A stretch of DNA of 64,000 nucleotides from Streptomyces hyderabadensis (lineage in GTDB: Bacteria; Actinomycetota; Actinomycetes; Streptomycetales; Streptomycetaceae). The notes beneath the pieces were generated by a model that made no database searches, was not told the DNA's origin, and saw only the letters and a list, made by a program, of their open reading frames with translations. The translations under genes were made by a program, and so were the position numbers. The first letter of the stretch is position 1. Each line of letters opens with the position of its first letter. This document shows, one piece after another, positions 8,803 through 16,937 of the stretch. The stretch is taken from the NCBI RefSeq assembly GCF_020404845.1, contig NZ_JAIOJZ010000044.1, positions 1 through 64,000 of the forward strand, in the 5' to 3' direction.

Positions 8803-11800
8803 TCAGCCCACGGAGAACCTGATCAGCCCTTCGTGCGCATGCGGAGCACCCTGCACCGTCACCGCGACGTACCGAACCGACCCCGCACGGGTGAGCCGGC
8901 GCACCCGGCCGTGGCCGTCCAGGGTCCCGGCACGTCGATAGCTCACCCCATCGGTGCTGAACTCCACCCGGGCCGCCGGGGCCGCCCCGGTCCGCCACTG
9001 CGCCTCCACCCACCGCACCTCGGTGCGGGCCCCGAGGTCGACGACCATGCGGCCGTCCCGGCCGGGGCGCCACGCCGTGTCCGGGTCGCCGTCCACCGCG
9101 GCGTCCGGACGGGACATCCCGGGCGGCAGCGGACTCGTCGGGAAGGTGTTCCGGCCCAGGGCGTGGTCGTGGAGCGGGAAGGCCCGCGCGCCGCGCAGCG
9201 TCACGCGGGTCTCGCCTCCGCCCCGCACCGTGACGTCGGTGCTGCGGCCCTGCGCCTCGATCCGCAGCCGGCAGCGCGCGCCGGACAGGTGCAGGGTCGC
9301 CCCGTCGGCCACCCGGACCCGCAGCCCGGACGGCAGCGTCCGGCCGGACAGCGCGGTGAGGGTGAAGCGCGGCGCGAGCAGCGCGGCAGTCGCCGGGTCC
9401 AGCCGCGCACGGTAGTCGACGCCCTCCCGGGTCACCGTCTGCTCGCCCTCGTAGACCTCCCGGCGTCCGCCCCGCTGGGGCACCGCGACCTGCGTCTCCA
9501 CCTCCTCGGCCGAGAGGTTGAACAGGGACAGGTACCCGTCCGTCCGAGCCGCGCTGACCCGGCCGTCCGCGGCGGTGGGCGCGGCGCTCCCCGCCAGCGC
9601 ACGCAGTTCGTCGGCGGACGCCCCGCAGTGGCCCTCGATCACGACGGGTTCCCGTGCCCCCTCGGCCGGGACGATCGTGTCGCCGTACACGGCCAGCGCG
9701 TGTTCGTCCCCGCCGCGAACCACCAGCCCCGCACGGCCGTCCACGTCGAGCCACCCGCCGCGGCTGCGCAGCGCGGGGGCCGGGCCGGTCGCCAGGTCGG
9801 TCCACCGCTCGCCGTCGGAGGAACCCTGGATCCGGTAGGAGCGGCCGGCCGCCGCCTCCCAGCGCAGCGTGACCCGGTCCAGCGCACGCTCGGCGCCCAG
9901 GTCCACGGCCCACCAGCTGTCCGCCCGCTTCCGGTCCTCGCGGGAGACCGCCCAGCGGGTCCCCGCATCGCCGTCCGCCGCCAGCCCCGGCGCCATGCCG
10001 GCCGACTGCGAGGAGGCCGTCGCGGTGCCCCCTCGTGCGAGGTCGGGCCCCTCGGCCCCGTCCCGCACCTCGACCGCGTACAGCGAGTACCCGTACGTCG
10101 GGTCGGGCTGGACGCCCAGCATGCGTATGTGCCGCACCGTCGTCCGGGTGAAGGCCAGTTCGTCGACCCGTCCCGCGGCCGAGTCCGTGGCGTCCTGCGC
10201 GCGCACCGTGGCCGAACCCTCCGCGAACCGGTAGGTGCGGCTGCCGTCGAGACCCGCCACACCGGGCATCGTGAGGTTGTGCACGTCGAGCCGCGAACCG
10301 CCCGCCACCGGCCCCTCGCAGGCGTAGACGACCCCGCCCGTCGGGAGCGTCGCGTACCCGGCGAAGCCCTCGCCCAGACGCAGCACCGTGGCGCTGCCGT
10401 CGAACCCGTCCCGCAGCGCCGTGTGCACGCGCACCGTCCTGCCGGACACCTCAACGGCGGTCGAGGGCAGGAACATCGGCGTGTCCCCGCCGAGCCGGAA
10501 CAGCCAGTCGTCGTGCGCCGGCTGCCAGGCGAACTTCACGAACCCGGGCTTCGTCACCGCACCCGCCCAGGCCGCGGGGGACTGGTGCGACACCAGACCG
10601 GGACCGGTCCCGAAGTCGGTGACACCCGACGCGTACGCGAACAACTCCGCGCGCGACAGGGGACTCACCCGCGGCCCCGCGTCCGGCCACACGTGCAGCA
10701 GATAGCTGATGGCGAGTTCGGCGCGCGCCTCGGGCTCGTACTTCGGCTCACCCGAGAACTTCGCCAGCCGGTACTGAGGCGGATACGCCTGGTAGGCCTC
10801 CAGACGCGAGGCCAGCTCCGCCTCGGCGCGGGCCGCCGCCCGGTCTCCCGCGACCCGGGACAGGAAGGCCAGCGGTATGACGTCCCTGCCGTACAGGTGC
10901 TCGCGGTCGTCCACCATCGGCATCAGCGGCTCGCCCGCGTCCGACATCACGCCCAGCAGCGTCCGCCACAGCGGCTCCGCGTTGGGCTGCCGGGTCAGCA
11001 CCTCGGGCAGCGGCCGGCCCGCGGCCAGGAAGTGCGCCGCGTTGCGCCCCGAGGTGCGCCACATCTCCTCCTGGTAGTGCGGCCCGAACGAGCCGTGGTT
11101 CTCCACGATGAAGGTGTCGTAGGCGTTGTGCGCGGTGTTGTGCGAGACCGGGACCCCGTCCACCCGGGCGGGGTTGGCCAGGTCGGCCGGTGGCAGGCCG
11201 CCCTCGTTGCGCGACCAGGTGCCGTAGTCGGTCGCCCACTCGGCACGGCGCCGGTCGTCCGGTGCCCAGGCCAGCGCCGGAGCGAGGGTCTGCGCGTACA
11301 GCCCCATCTCCTCCAGCTTGGTGTCGCCGACGTATCCGCCCTTGAGCCCGTTCGGGGTCCAGTCGCCGGAGTACGGGTCGTCGCCGGTGCCGAGGGAGTG
11401 CGTGTACGCCGCCTGTTCGCGGGTGATGGTGTCCACCGCGGCGCGGGTGTCGGCGTCGAGCTCGTCCCACAACAGGTGCGCCGCGAGGATGAAGTACGAC
11501 TGGAAGGTGGTGTCGAAGAACAGCGTGCGGCCCCACTGGGTGCCGCCCGTGAGCCGGTTGGAGGCGGCGAAGTGGCGCAGGGTCGCCAGGGTGCGGCGCC
11601 TGAGCGTCTCCCGGTCGACGCCGGCCGCCTCCTCGTCGAAGGTCCCGTGGGTCAGCAGCACGGCATGCCCGAGGACGACGGCGAAGCCGAAGTACTGGTC
11701 GGTGTACGCCCCCTTGGCCTCGTCCCACTGCGTCTCGGACCAGCGGGTGTGCCGCAGCAGCACGCGGTGGTACGTGGCGGCGACGTCGTCCGGCGGGTCG

Positions 11801-11952
11801 ACGCTCCGGGCGGAGCCGGAGGCGGCGTCAGAGGCTGTGGCGGCGGCGGCCGACGGGGACACCAGGCCCGGTTGGAGGGCGGCCGCGGCGCCGGTCACGC
11901 CGAACAGTCGCAGCAGGAGCCTGCGGCCGAGAGGGACGGAAATGGGGCCCAT
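8803..11952 (-). CDS. Large Tat-exported discoidin-domain protein of unknown catalytic activity
   Basis: 1049 residues. I chose the ATG at 11952 because AAGAGG sits six bases upstream; the in-frame GTG at 11967 has only the operator palindrome before it. A Tat-like signal (LGRRLLLRLFGVTGAAAA) is followed by an all-helical half resembling an (alpha/alpha) toroid of polysaccharide lyases or glycosidases (GGTQWGRTLFFDTTFQSYF, VSHNTAHNAYDTFIVENHG). Then come beta-rich segments with a F5/8 type C domain (DRVTLRWEAAAGRSYRIQGS, SDGERW), further beta sandwiches and a second discoidin-like C-terminus (VRWVEAQWRTG, VEFSTDGVSYR). I cannot assign a known family to the helical part. Secretion, carbohydrate-binding domains and a LacI-type operator suggest a polysaccharide-acting enzyme belonging to the neighbouring rhamnosidase locus. 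Confidence 0.7.
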   Translation of the reverse strand: MGPISVPLGRRLLLRLFGVTGAAAALQPGLVSPSAAAATASDAASGSARSVDPPDDVAATYHRVLLRHTRWSETQWDEAKGAYTDQYFGFAVVLGHAVLLTHGTFDEEAAGVDRETLRRRTLATLRHFAASNRLTGGTQWGRTLFFDTTFQSYFILAAHLLWDELDADTRAAVDTITREQAAYTHSLGTGDDPYSGDWTPNGLKGGYVGDTKLEEMGLYAQTLAPALAWAPDDRRRAEWATDYGTWSRNEGGLPPADLANPARVDGVPVSHNTAHNAYDTFIVENHGSFGPHYQEEMWRTSGRNAAHFLAAGRPLPEVLTRQPNAEPLWRTLLGVMSDAGEPLMPMVDDREHLYGRDVIPLAFLSRVAGDRAAARAEAELASRLEAYQAYPPQYRLAKFSGEPKYEPEARAELAISYLLHVWPDAGPRVSPLSRAELFAYASGVTDFGTGPGLVSHQSPAAWAGAVTKPGFVKFAWQPAHDDWLFRLGGDTPMFLPSTAVEVSGRTVRVHTALRDGFDGSATVLRLGEGFAGYATLPTGGVVYACEGPVAGGSRLDVHNLTMPGVAGLDGSRTYRFAEGSATVRAQDATDSAAGRVDELAFTRTTVRHIRMLGVQPDPTYGYSLYAVEVRDGAEGPDLARGGTATASSQSAGMAPGLAADGDAGTRWAVSREDRKRADSWWAVDLGAERALDRVTLRWEAAAGRSYRIQGSSDGERWTDLATGPAPALRSRGGWLDVDGRAGLVVRGGDEHALAVYGDTIVPAEGAREPVVIEGHCGASADELRALAGSAAPTAADGRVSAARTDGYLSLFNLSAEEVETQVAVPQRGGRREVYEGEQTVTREGVDYRARLDPATAALLAPRFTLTALSGRTLPSGLRVRVADGATLHLSGARCRLRIEAQGRSTDVTVRGGGETRVTLRGARAFPLHDHALGRNTFPTSPLPPGMSRPDAAVDGDPDTAWRPGRDGRMVVDLGARTEVRWVEAQWRTGAAPAARVEFSTDGVSYRRAGTLDGHGRVRRLTRAGSVRYVAVTVQGAPHAHEGLIRFSVG

Positions 11953-11972
11953 GTTGGTCCTCTTCACCAGGC

Positions 11973-11984
11973 GACAACGTTGTC
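11973..11984. promoter_or_regulatory. LacI-family operator palindrome
   Basis: GACAACGTTGTC is a perfect 12-bp palindrome with the central CG that LacI/GalR regulators recognise. It lies 20 bp upstream of the chosen start of the discoidin-domain gene, so a bound repressor would block initiation. No lacI gene is in the window; the regulator must be elsewhere, perhaps left of the window with the rest of the polysaccharide locus. Confidence 0.7.
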
Positions 11985-12206
11985 AACGGGGGCCATCCTC
12001 GAATGCCCCGGAGCGGCGTGTCAATGGCACGGATCGAACAGATGCACCCGTCACGGACCGCGGTTCCAGCGGCCGGTACCTTCGACGCCTGTCAACTCAT
12101 GGGCACAGCACGTCAGTTCTCGACCGCGCCCCCCGCCCGCGGACGTATCGGCCGCGGGCTCCTCGGGCCGTCGTCGCGCCCGGGGGTCGTTGCCCTGGGC
12201 AAAGCG

Positions 12207-12737
12207 TCACACAGGGCGGTCCCGCCGGCCCAGCCATTGCTCGGCGTCCCAGGCCCGGAACCGTTCGACCTCGGTGAATCCCAGCTTCGCCGCGAGGCGC
12301 ATCGAGCGGGAGTTGGCGGTCTGGGTGGCGAGCACCACCGGCTCGCCGGGGAGGACGCCGTCGAGCCAGTCGAGCGCCGCCGCGCAGGCCTCGGCGGCGT
12401 ATCCGTGCCCCCATGCCCGCGGCAGGAACAGATAGCCGAGATCGACCTTCCCCGCGGCGGCCGGGCGCAGATGCTCCGTCGCCCTCCTGAGCAGGACCTG
12501 ACCGATCATCGCCCCGTCGAGATCGACGACGAAACTCCCCGGCCGGCGCCCGGGTGCCAGGGGCAGCTCGCGCTCGAGTTCGGCCCGCGGCCGGGGGCCG
12601 CCGAGATAGGTGTGCACCTCCGGCGACGCCAGCAGTTCGACGAACGCCGCGCGGTCCCGGTCCTCGGCCTCACGGAGCACGAGTCTGCCGGTCTCGATCG
12701 GTGCGGGCGGCCAGGCGATGGATCCCAGGTCTGACAT
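12207..12737 (-). CDS. GNAT family N-acetyltransferase (RimJ/RimL type)
   Basis: 176 residues from ATG 12737; an in-frame GTG at 12767 would add ten residues. ETGRLVLREAEDRDRAAF is the standard opening of ribosomal-protein-type acetyltransferases, and LPRAWGHGYAAEAC is motif A, which binds acetyl-CoA pyrophosphate. The ending NSRSMRLAAKLGFTEVERFR is also typical. It would acetylate an amine on a protein N-terminus or small molecule; the target is unknown. It stands alone, divergent from the TetR gene at 12881. Confidence 0.85.
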   Translation of the reverse strand: MSDLGSIAWPPAPIETGRLVLREAEDRDRAAFVELLASPEVHTYLGGPRPRAELERELPLAPGRRPGSFVVDLDGAMIGQVLLRRATEHLRPAAAGKVDLGYLFLPRAWGHGYAAEACAAALDWLDGVLPGEPVVLATQTANSRSMRLAAKLGFTEVERFRAWDAEQWLGRRDRPV

Positions 12738-12853
12738 GCGCGGAGAGTAACAGCCCGCCGCAGTCACCGAGCGCTTCGGTCAACCGAGCTGGCCCGGCAG
12801 CACCGCTGGGGCGCCGGCGAGGGGGCGTCGGCGGACCCGGTCCCGTCCGCCGG

Positions 12854-12867
12854 ACGAACGTGTTCGT
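12854..12867. promoter_or_regulatory. TetR operator at the regulator's own start
   Basis: ACGAACGTGTTCGT is a near-perfect palindrome 13 bp upstream of the TetR start at 12881. Two copies of the same motif precede the FAD monooxygenase downstream of the TetR gene, so this TetR very probably controls itself and that target. Confidence 0.75.
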
Positions 12868-12880
12868 TACGATCGGGGTC

Positions 12881-13600
12881 ATGTCAGCGAGAAGAGATCC
12901 GACAAGCCGCCGGGAGCGCCCGGCGAAGCCCGCTCTGTCCCGGCGGTGGATCGTCGACACGGCGGTGGCGATCATGCGTGCGGAGGGCCTGCAGAAGGTC
13001 ACCATGCGCCGCCTGGCGCAGGAGCTGGACACCGGTCCCGCCTCCCTCTACGTCTACGTGGCCAACACCGCCGAACTGCACGCGGCCGTACTGGACGCGC
13101 TGCTGGGCGAGGTCGACCTCGGCGGGACGGATGCCGAGGGCGGCTGGCGCGAGCAGCTCCGCGCCGTGCTGACGTCGTACACCCTCGTCCTGTTCGCGCA
13201 CCCCCAGCTCGCCCGGTCGGCCCTGGTCGCCCGCCCCAGCGGTGAGAACTACCTGCGGCTGGTGGAGCGCATCCTCGCACTGCTCTCCCGCAGCGGGGCG
13301 CCGCAGGCACAGGTCGCCTGGGGGGTGGACAAGCTCCTGCAGGTCGCCACCGCCACCGCCGCCGAACAGTCGGCCCGCGAGCAGGACCCGGCGTCCGTCG
13401 ACGACTGGAACGCCACCGTCCGAGCCCTGCGCACCGCGGACGCGGCCACCCATCCCGCGATCACCTCTCACATGCCCGACCTGATCGGCGGCTCCGCCCA
13501 CGACCGCATGCGCTGGACCTTCGACGTGCTGGTCAACGGCATCGTCCACACGCCCGTCCCGGGCCCCGTTCCCGGCCCGGCGCGGGGTGCGGCCGACTGA
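12881..13600 (+). CDS. TetR family regulator with TetR_C-type effector domain
   Basis: 239 residues. Residues about 25-75 form the DNA-binding domain (RRWIVDTAVAIMRAEGLQKV, MRRLAQELDTGPASLYVYV), with the recognition helix in GPASLYVYVANTAEL. The C-terminal part (LARSALVARPSGENYLRLVE) matches the ligand-binding domain of tetracycline-repressor-like proteins. The ATG at 12881 lies just after the palindrome at 12854. The next gene on the same strand, 133 bp away, is a TetX-like FAD monooxygenase preceded by two more copies of the palindrome. The likely logic is derepression of the monooxygenase by its aromatic or polyketide substrate. The ligand is not known. Confidence 0.9.
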   Translation: MSARRDPTSRRERPAKPALSRRWIVDTAVAIMRAEGLQKVTMRRLAQELDTGPASLYVYVANTAELHAAVLDALLGEVDLGGTDAEGGWREQLRAVLTSYTLVLFAHPQLARSALVARPSGENYLRLVERILALLSRSGAPQAQVAWGVDKLLQVATATAAEQSAREQDPASVDDWNATVRALRTADAATHPAITSHMPDLIGGSAHDRMRWTFDVLVNGIVHTPVPGPVPGPARGAAD

Positions 13601-13641
13601 GAACGGCCGGGCACCAGGGCCTCCGCGATACGCGACCTGGA

Positions 13642-13670
13642 ACGAACTTGTTCGCTACGAACATGTTCGT
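13642..13670. promoter_or_regulatory. Tandem TetR operators upstream of the FAD monooxygenase
   Basis: ACGAACTTGTTCGC at 13642-13655 and the perfect palindrome ACGAACATGTTCGT at 13657-13670 are spaced 15 bp centre to centre, on nearly the same helix face. Both match the site at 12854, so all three should be bound by the TetR at 12881. Confidence 0.75.
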
Positions 13671-13733
13671 TATTCTCGAAGGGCAGTCCAGTCGTGGACC
13701 GCCCCCACCCGCCAGCGCACCCTGGAGGCCACC

Positions 13734-14879
13734 ATGAGCACCGACCACCACCCCATCGCGATCATCGGCGGCGGCCTCGGCGGCCTCACCGCCGCCCGAG
13801 TCCTGCACGTCAACGGAATCGAGTCCGCGGTCTTCGACCTGGAGGCGGGCCCGCAGGCCCGCACGCAGGGCGGCATGCTCGACATTCACGAGGAGAACGG
13901 CCAGCAGGCGATCCGCGCCGCCGGTCTCCACGACGAGTTCCGGAAGATCATCCATCCGGGCGGTCAGGCGATGCGCCTGGTCGGCCCCGACGGCACCGTC
14001 CACCTCGCCATGGAGGACGAGGGTGACGGCGGCCGCCCCGAGGTCGATCGGGGCGAGCTGCGGGACCTGCTGCTGGACTCGCTGCCCGACGGCACGGTCC
14101 GCTGGGGCCGCAAGGCCGCCGGCGCCCGCCCGCTGGGCGACGGCCGGCACGAGGTCGCCTTCTCCGACGGCTCCGTCATCACCACCGACCTCCTCGTCGG
14201 CGCCGACGGGGCCTGGTCCCGCATCCGGCCGCTGCTCTCGGACGCCGAACCCGCCTACACGGGCATCTCCTTCGTGGAGACCGACCTGCACGAGGCCGAC
14301 ATCCGGCACCCGCGCAGTGCGGCCGTCGTCGGCGGTGGCTTCTTCATCTGCCTGGGCGACCGGCGCGGCCTCCTCGCGCACCGCGAGACCGACGGCAGCC
14401 TCCACGTCTACACCGCGCTCCGGGCGGACGAAGGCTGGATCGACACCATCGACTTCACCGACCACGCCGCCGCCAAGGCCGCGGTCCTCGCCCACTTCGA
14501 CGGCTGGGACGAGGACCTGCGCGGCCTGGTGGCCCGTGCGGAGACCATCACCCCGCGCCGCATCCACGCCCTGCCCGTCGGCCACCGCTGGCAGCGGACG
14601 CCGGGCGTCACCCTGCTCGGCGACGCCGCCCACCTGATGTCCCCCTTCGCGGGCGAGGGTGCCAACCTCGCCATGTACGACGGCGCCGAACTCGCCCTCG
14701 CCCTCGCCGCCCACCGCGGCGACACGGAGGCCGCGCTCACCGCGTACGAACAAGCGCTCTTCCCGCGCAGCGAAGCCTCCGCCGTCGAGTCCGCGGGCAG
14801 CCTGGACAGCATGTTCGGCCCGGACGGCCTGAAGCGGATGGTCGACTTCTTCACCTCCGGCCCGGAGGAGACCGCCTGA
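13734..14879 (+). CDS. TetX-like FAD-dependent monooxygenase
   Basis: 381 residues, a class A flavoprotein hydroxylase. It has the N-terminal Rossmann GxGxxG (IAIIGGGLGGLTAARVL), the TetX-family segment GGMLDIHEENGQQAI, RGELRDLLLDSLP, and the second FAD motif LLGDAAHLMSPFAGEGANLA. These enzymes use NADPH and oxygen to hydroxylate aromatic or tetracycline-like compounds. The start has GGAGG seven bases upstream. Expression is probably controlled by the adjacent TetR through the two operators in its promoter. TetX homologues with this motif set are common in soil actinobacteria, and most are not proven tetracycline-inactivating enzymes, so resistance is only a possibility. Confidence 0.88.
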   Translation: MSTDHHPIAIIGGGLGGLTAARVLHVNGIESAVFDLEAGPQARTQGGMLDIHEENGQQAIRAAGLHDEFRKIIHPGGQAMRLVGPDGTVHLAMEDEGDGGRPEVDRGELRDLLLDSLPDGTVRWGRKAAGARPLGDGRHEVAFSDGSVITTDLLVGADGAWSRIRPLLSDAEPAYTGISFVETDLHEADIRHPRSAAVVGGGFFICLGDRRGLLAHRETDGSLHVYTALRADEGWIDTIDFTDHAAAKAAVLAHFDGWDEDLRGLVARAETITPRRIHALPVGHRWQRTPGVTLLGDAAHLMSPFAGEGANLAMYDGAELALALAAHRGDTEAALTAYEQALFPRSEASAVESAGSLDSMFGPDGLKRMVDFFTSGPEETA

Positions 14880-14935
14880 AGGGGTGACCGCCTCAAGGGG
14901 TGACCGCGTGACGGGGTGGCCACGCCTTGCCTGAC

Positions 14936-14952
14936 CTATCGAGAAACGATAG
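14936..14952. promoter_or_regulatory. Inverted repeat upstream of the DUF2975/XRE pair
   Basis: CTATCG, five bases, CGATAG: a clean 6-bp inverted repeat 33 bp upstream of the DUF2975 start. It is the only symmetrical element in that leader, and the XRE protein encoded two genes on is the obvious candidate to bind it. Confidence 0.45.
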
Positions 14953-14984
14953 ATTCCCATCGTGGTTCGATCGAAGGAGTGGCG

Positions 14985-15476
14985 ATGGGAAAACTGACCG
15001 TGCTCGCGCTGCGCGCCGTGCTCGTGGCACTGCTCGCCGGCTCGGTGTTCGTGCAGACGGTGATGGCGGTCCTGCTGGCCGTCGACGTCCAGGACAGCGC
15101 CCTGTCCGGCCGGCTCGTCCCGATCCTCACGATCGTGGTCCTCGGCGTGGTGGCTGTCCAGGTGGTCCTGGTCTGTGTGTGGCGGCTGGTGACGATGGTG
15201 CGGCGCGGCACCGTGTTCTCCCTGGCCGCGTTCCGCCACGTGCACCGGATGATCGGCGCCTTCCTGGCCGCCTCCCTGCTCGTGTTCGCGCTCGGGGTCG
15301 TGCTGGCACCGGGGGAGGCCGTCGCCCCGGGCGTCGTGCTCCTGCTGGGCGGAGCCGCGCTGGCCGTCTTCGGAGTGGCACTCGTCGTGCTGGTGCTGCG
15401 GATGCTGCTCGCCCAGGCCGTCGCGCGGGACGTGGAGGCGTCGCGGATGCGGGCCGAGCTGGCCGAGGTGATCTGA
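14985..15476 (+). CDS. DUF2975 family membrane protein
   Basis: 163 residues with four predicted membrane helices (roughly residues 5-30, 45-65, 90-110, 120-145), with a charged loop VRRGTVFSLAAFRHVHRMIG between helices two and three that is characteristic of DUF2975. The function is unknown; members are nearly always encoded directly before a small XRE protein, as here. GAAGGAG precedes the ATG. Its stop overlaps the start of the XRE gene (TGATG), so the two are translationally coupled. Confidence 0.85.
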   Translation: MGKLTVLALRAVLVALLAGSVFVQTVMAVLLAVDVQDSALSGRLVPILTIVVLGVVAVQVVLVCVWRLVTMVRRGTVFSLAAFRHVHRMIGAFLAASLLVFALGVVLAPGEAVAPGVVLLLGGAALAVFGVALVVLVLRMLLAQAVARDVEASRMRAELAEVI

Positions 15477-15733
15477 TGCCGATCGTCGTGGACATCGACG
15501 TGATGCTGGCCAGGCGGAAGATGTCCGTGGGCGAGCTCGCGGACCGGGTCGGCATCACCCCCGCCAACCTGGCCGTGCTCAAGAACGGCCGTGCCAAGGC
15601 GGTGCGGTTCACCACGCTCGCGGCGCTGTGCGAGGTACTGGAGTGCCAGCCCGGGGACCTGCTGCGCTGGGAGGCCGGAGAGGCGACGGAGGCCGTACCC
15701 TCCGGGACGGCGTCCACCGGTCCGGGCTCGTAG
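15476..15733 (+). CDS. Small XRE (YozG-type) transcriptional regulator
   Basis: 85 residues, almost all one helix-turn-helix: MLARRKMSVGELADRVGITP then ANLAVLKNGRAKAVRFTTLA and LCEVLECQPGDLLRW. This is the compact Cro/CI-like form that partners DUF2975 membrane proteins. Translational coupling to the upstream gene suggests the membrane protein controls its activity or localisation. It probably autoregulates at the inverted repeat at 14936. Confidence 0.88.
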   Translation: MPIVVDIDVMLARRKMSVGELADRVGITPANLAVLKNGRAKAVRFTTLAALCEVLECQPGDLLRWEAGEATEAVPSGTASTGPGS

Positions 15734-15755
15734 CCTCCGCGCACCTCGGCGCCGA

Positions 15756-15777
15756 CTAGGGCGTGTATCGAAAGTGG
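15756..15777 (+). repeat. Left terminal inverted repeat of the IS5-type element
   Basis: 22 bp, starting CTAGGGCGTGTATCG, identical to the reverse complement of 16855-16876. Perfect conservation of both ends indicates recent mobilisation or continued selection for transposase binding, despite loss of the transposase core. Confidence 0.85.
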
Positions 15778-15848
15778 TGGCAGGAACCGTTTCATCGGCG
15801 TCAGGTGTCAATCGGCGCGGTGTAACCCGGCTCCGTGGCAGTCGGCAG

Positions 15849-16415
15849 TCACCCACCTGAGGAAAGGCGGTTTTCCAGTGCCCGAGGCAGCGGGTAGGCG
15901 CGCTCTGCGGGGAACAGCCGCTGGGCTTTTGCGGCATGCCCAGTCTGTGTCAGGGAAGCGGCCTTGCGGACCTGCGGGGTGAGGTCGGTGAGACTCACAA
16001 TCCAGTCGTCGGTGAACGTGCGAATCAGATGGCGGCCAATGCCGACCTGGATGCTGTAGTGGTTAAGCGCCGCCCCGCGCGGCGAGCGCTCCGGGTCCCA
16101 CTGGACATGGACGGCCGCCTCGGCGACGGCCGCCGGGTCCGCGGTCGTGAGCACGGCCTGGGACAGAGCCTCCTCCCAGCCCTCCCGCGTTATTCGCACC
16201 GCGAGAACGCGCTCTTGACCGGGTTTGCGGGCCCAGTTGCTGCGGTGCATCAGCCACATGAACGACGGCTTGATCCACGTCATCCTGTGGAATGAGAACG
16301 GCGCAACGAAGCGGCCCGCCCGCAGTGCCGCGTCGGCGATGGCAGGCGTGTACGCCTGGTAGACCACGATCGTGCGAGCGTCGTAGTCGGCACGAATCTG
16401 ATATTGGGGTGCCAT
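15849..16415 (-). CDS. DUF4291 family protein, passenger of the IS5-type element
   Basis: 188 residues. The opening QIRADYDARTIVVYQAYTPA, then FVAPFSFHRMTWIKPSFMWL and MHRSNWARKPGQERVLAV, is the DUF4291 signature almost residue for residue; the family has no established function. The ATG at 16415 is the natural family start; frames further upstream are transposase debris. The gene lies wholly inside the terminal repeats, 82 bp downstream of the transposase remnant on the same strand. Its uninterrupted frame next to a shattered transposase suggests it has been kept by selection or was acquired recently. The biochemical role is unknown to me. Confidence 0.82.
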   Translation of the reverse strand: MAPQYQIRADYDARTIVVYQAYTPAIADAALRAGRFVAPFSFHRMTWIKPSFMWLMHRSNWARKPGQERVLAVRITREGWEEALSQAVLTTADPAAVAEAAVHVQWDPERSPRGAALNHYSIQVGIGRHLIRTFTDDWIVSLTDLTPQVRKAASLTQTGHAAKAQRLFPAERAYPLPRALENRLSSGG

Positions 16416-16497
16416 GCGCCGCACCCTGCCATCCGTCCCATGAGCCTCGCGAACCGTTTTCTCGCACTTGCCGCGCAGCCGGTTGCGAAAGTGCTGG

Positions 16498-16828
16498 TCA
16501 CAGCCACTCGTTGATGGCCGCGACGAGGACAGTCGCTTCGTAGCGGACGGCGAGTTTCTCGTAGCGGGTGGCCACCGCGCGGTGCCTCTTGAAGCGGTTG
16601 ATCCCGCACTCCACTGCGTGGCGCTCGCGATAATCGGTCTTGTCGAACTTCGGCGGACGGCCGCCGTGCGAGCCCACCAGCACGCCGCCGGAGCAAGGAA
16701 AAGGGGAATCTTCTGCCGTCGATCAGCTGCCGCCGGGTCCACACCGGCGGGCGCCCCGGCTTCTTGCCCGCTGGCAACAGCGACTCCAGGCGAACCCACT
16801 GCGCATCCGTCAGATCACCACGTGCCAC
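16498..16828 (-). pseudogene. Internally deleted IS5-family transposase
   Basis: From 16828 down to about 16715 the frame reads MARGDLTDAQWVRLESLLPA and KKPGRPPVWTRRQLIDG, the normal N-terminus. It then jumps frame to GGRPPKFDKTDYRERHAVEC and INRFKRHRAVATRYEKLAVR, ending EATVLVAAINEWL at 16498, the normal C-terminus. About 150 residues with the first two catalytic Asp residues are missing and the two parts are in different frames, so no active transposase can be made. The last catalytic Glu (VECGINRFK) remains. Confidence 0.85.
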
Positions 16829-16854
16829 AAAGCGAGATCATCTCACCTCAAGAT

Positions 16855-16876
16855 CCACTTTCGATACACGCCCTAG
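16855..16876 (-). repeat. Right terminal inverted repeat of the IS5-type element
   Basis: 22 bp ending CGATACACGCCCTAG, exact reverse complement of 15756-15777, 26 bp upstream of the transposase remnant's start codon, the usual position of the end carrying the transposase promoter. Confidence 0.85.
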
Positions 16877-16937
16877 GGGCGTGCGTTCCCGGGGCGTACG
16901 TCCCCGGCCGGAGCGGTGCGGGGCCGGGGGCTCACCG

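Larger units (their letters stand above)
15756..16876. mobile_element. Non-autonomous IS5-family element carrying a DUF4291 gene
   Basis: Bounded by perfect 22-bp inverted repeats: CTAGGGCGTGTATCGAAAGT plus GG at 15756-15777 and its exact reverse complement at 16855-16876. Both ends finish in CTAG, the usual target of Streptomyces IS5-group elements. Inside are the first 38 residues and the last 60 or so residues of an IS5-type transposase, both on the minus strand, with the catalytic centre deleted, plus an intact DUF4291 gene between the transposase remnant and the left end. At 1.12 kb it is longer than a simple single-transposase relative. It could move only if a transposase is supplied in trans. 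Confidence 0.8.

Noticed and set aside
8833..12435. 1200-codon open frame antisense to the discoidin-domain gene
   Set aside because: Val/Arg/Gly-rich without any domain; the minus strand has signal peptide, F5/8C domains, ribosome site and operator.
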